Shown here piece by piece: positions 5,117-5,284 of a stretch of DNA of 5,284 nucleotides. The notes under the pieces were generated by a model. That model was not told where the DNA came from. It made no database searches and was given only the letters and a program-made list of their open reading frames with translations. Position numbers and translations under genes: made by a program. The stretch spans positions 1 through 5,284 of the forward strand of contig JAICSB010000263.1 of NCBI GenBank assembly GCA_025937115.1, written 5' to 3'. Each line of letters begins with the position of its first letter. The first letter of the stretch is position 1. The DNA is from Pseudonocardiaceae bacterium (lineage in GTDB: Bacteria; Actinomycetota; Actinomycetes; Mycobacteriales; Pseudonocardiaceae).

Positions 5117-5139
5117 CGCGCGCTCACCGAGAGCGCGCG
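5117..5139. terminator. GC-rich hairpin after the antitoxin remnant, possible U-less terminator
   Basis: CGCGCGCTC (5117-5125) pairs perfectly with GAGCGCGCG (5131-5139) around ACCGA. No T-run follows on either strand. Actinobacteria often end transcripts at such U-less stems, and the position 22 bases after the last ORF fits, but it may simply be a hairpin. Confidence 0.4.
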
Positions 5140-5216
5140 AAAAGTTCTCCGGCGAAAATTGGCTCACGACGAGCTGACGGTCGGAGTCTCGGAGCTTCGA
5201 GCAGTGCACTCGTAGC

Positions 5217-5278
5217 GTGTGCCGTGAGACTGATCCCCGCATGATCTTGCTGACGATCTCCACCTGACAACGGCACAC
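5217..5278. repeat. Spaced inverted repeat at the right edge
   Basis: GTGTGCCGT (5217-5225) and ACGGCACAC (5270-5278) are exact complements 44 bases apart, with TA near the outer side of each. The whole 5095-5284 stretch shows no convincing gene on either strand; this repeat and the hairpin at 5117-5139 are all that I see. It could be a remnant of a mobile element end or a regulator site. Confidence 0.4.
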
Positions 5279-5284
5279 TATGAC

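Noticed and set aside
5030..5278. Minus-strand ORF of 82 codons at the right end
   Set aside because: No ribosome site or family resemblance; it crosses the GC hairpin and the inverted repeat.

Overview
This is a GC-rich window from an actinobacterium. Base composition, GC-ending codons, GGAGG-type ribosome sites, a Hip1/Tap-like secreted peptidase and the style of the other genes suggest a mycobacterium, Nocardia/Rhodococcus or Pseudonocardia relative. I cannot name a genus.

Layout. (1) 2-736 (+) is the C-terminal half of an acyl-CoA dehydrogenase-like protein that runs in from the left edge. (2) 813-2447 (+) is an intact lipoprotein of the alpha/beta-hydrolase tripeptidyl-aminopeptidase/Hip1 (CaeA) family with a complete catalytic triad. 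(3) 2462-2725 (-) converges on it and is the last 87 codons of a TPR protein without a start or N-terminal part. It is cut at a stop codon just downstream of a Shine-Dalgarno-like sequence and a perfect CRP/GlxR-type palindrome. (4) 2726-3049 is non-coding and carries the CRP/GlxR site, a MarR-like box and a hairpin that encloses a ribosome binding site. (5) 3138-3968 and 3955-4779 (+) are two overlapping genes. The first encodes three carboxypeptidase-regulatory-like (CpreG) beta-sandwich repeats; the second encodes a fourth such repeat fused to a YceI lipid-binding domain. (6) 4796-5094 holds the C-terminal tail of a Phd/YefM antitoxin and a 42-codon ORF overlapping it by GTGA. (7) The right end has only hairpins and a spaced inverted repeat.

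The most notable area is 2950-3200. The start codon with a good ribosome site (ATG 3050) is in a different frame from the CpreG gene. A 32-bp perfect palindrome spans the start of repeat 1. From memory, actinobacterial relatives of this gene are often the cytoplasmic tail of a drug-exporter-type MFS protein controlled by a MarR repressor and followed by the same YceI gene. The simplest reading is that the membrane core was deleted here, leaving leader and tail in different frames. The TPR and antitoxin fragments show similar loss, so the right half looks like a site of repeated internal deletion. The idea of a CpreG-tailed exporter working with a cytosolic YceI lipid carrier is inference and needs homologue comparison.
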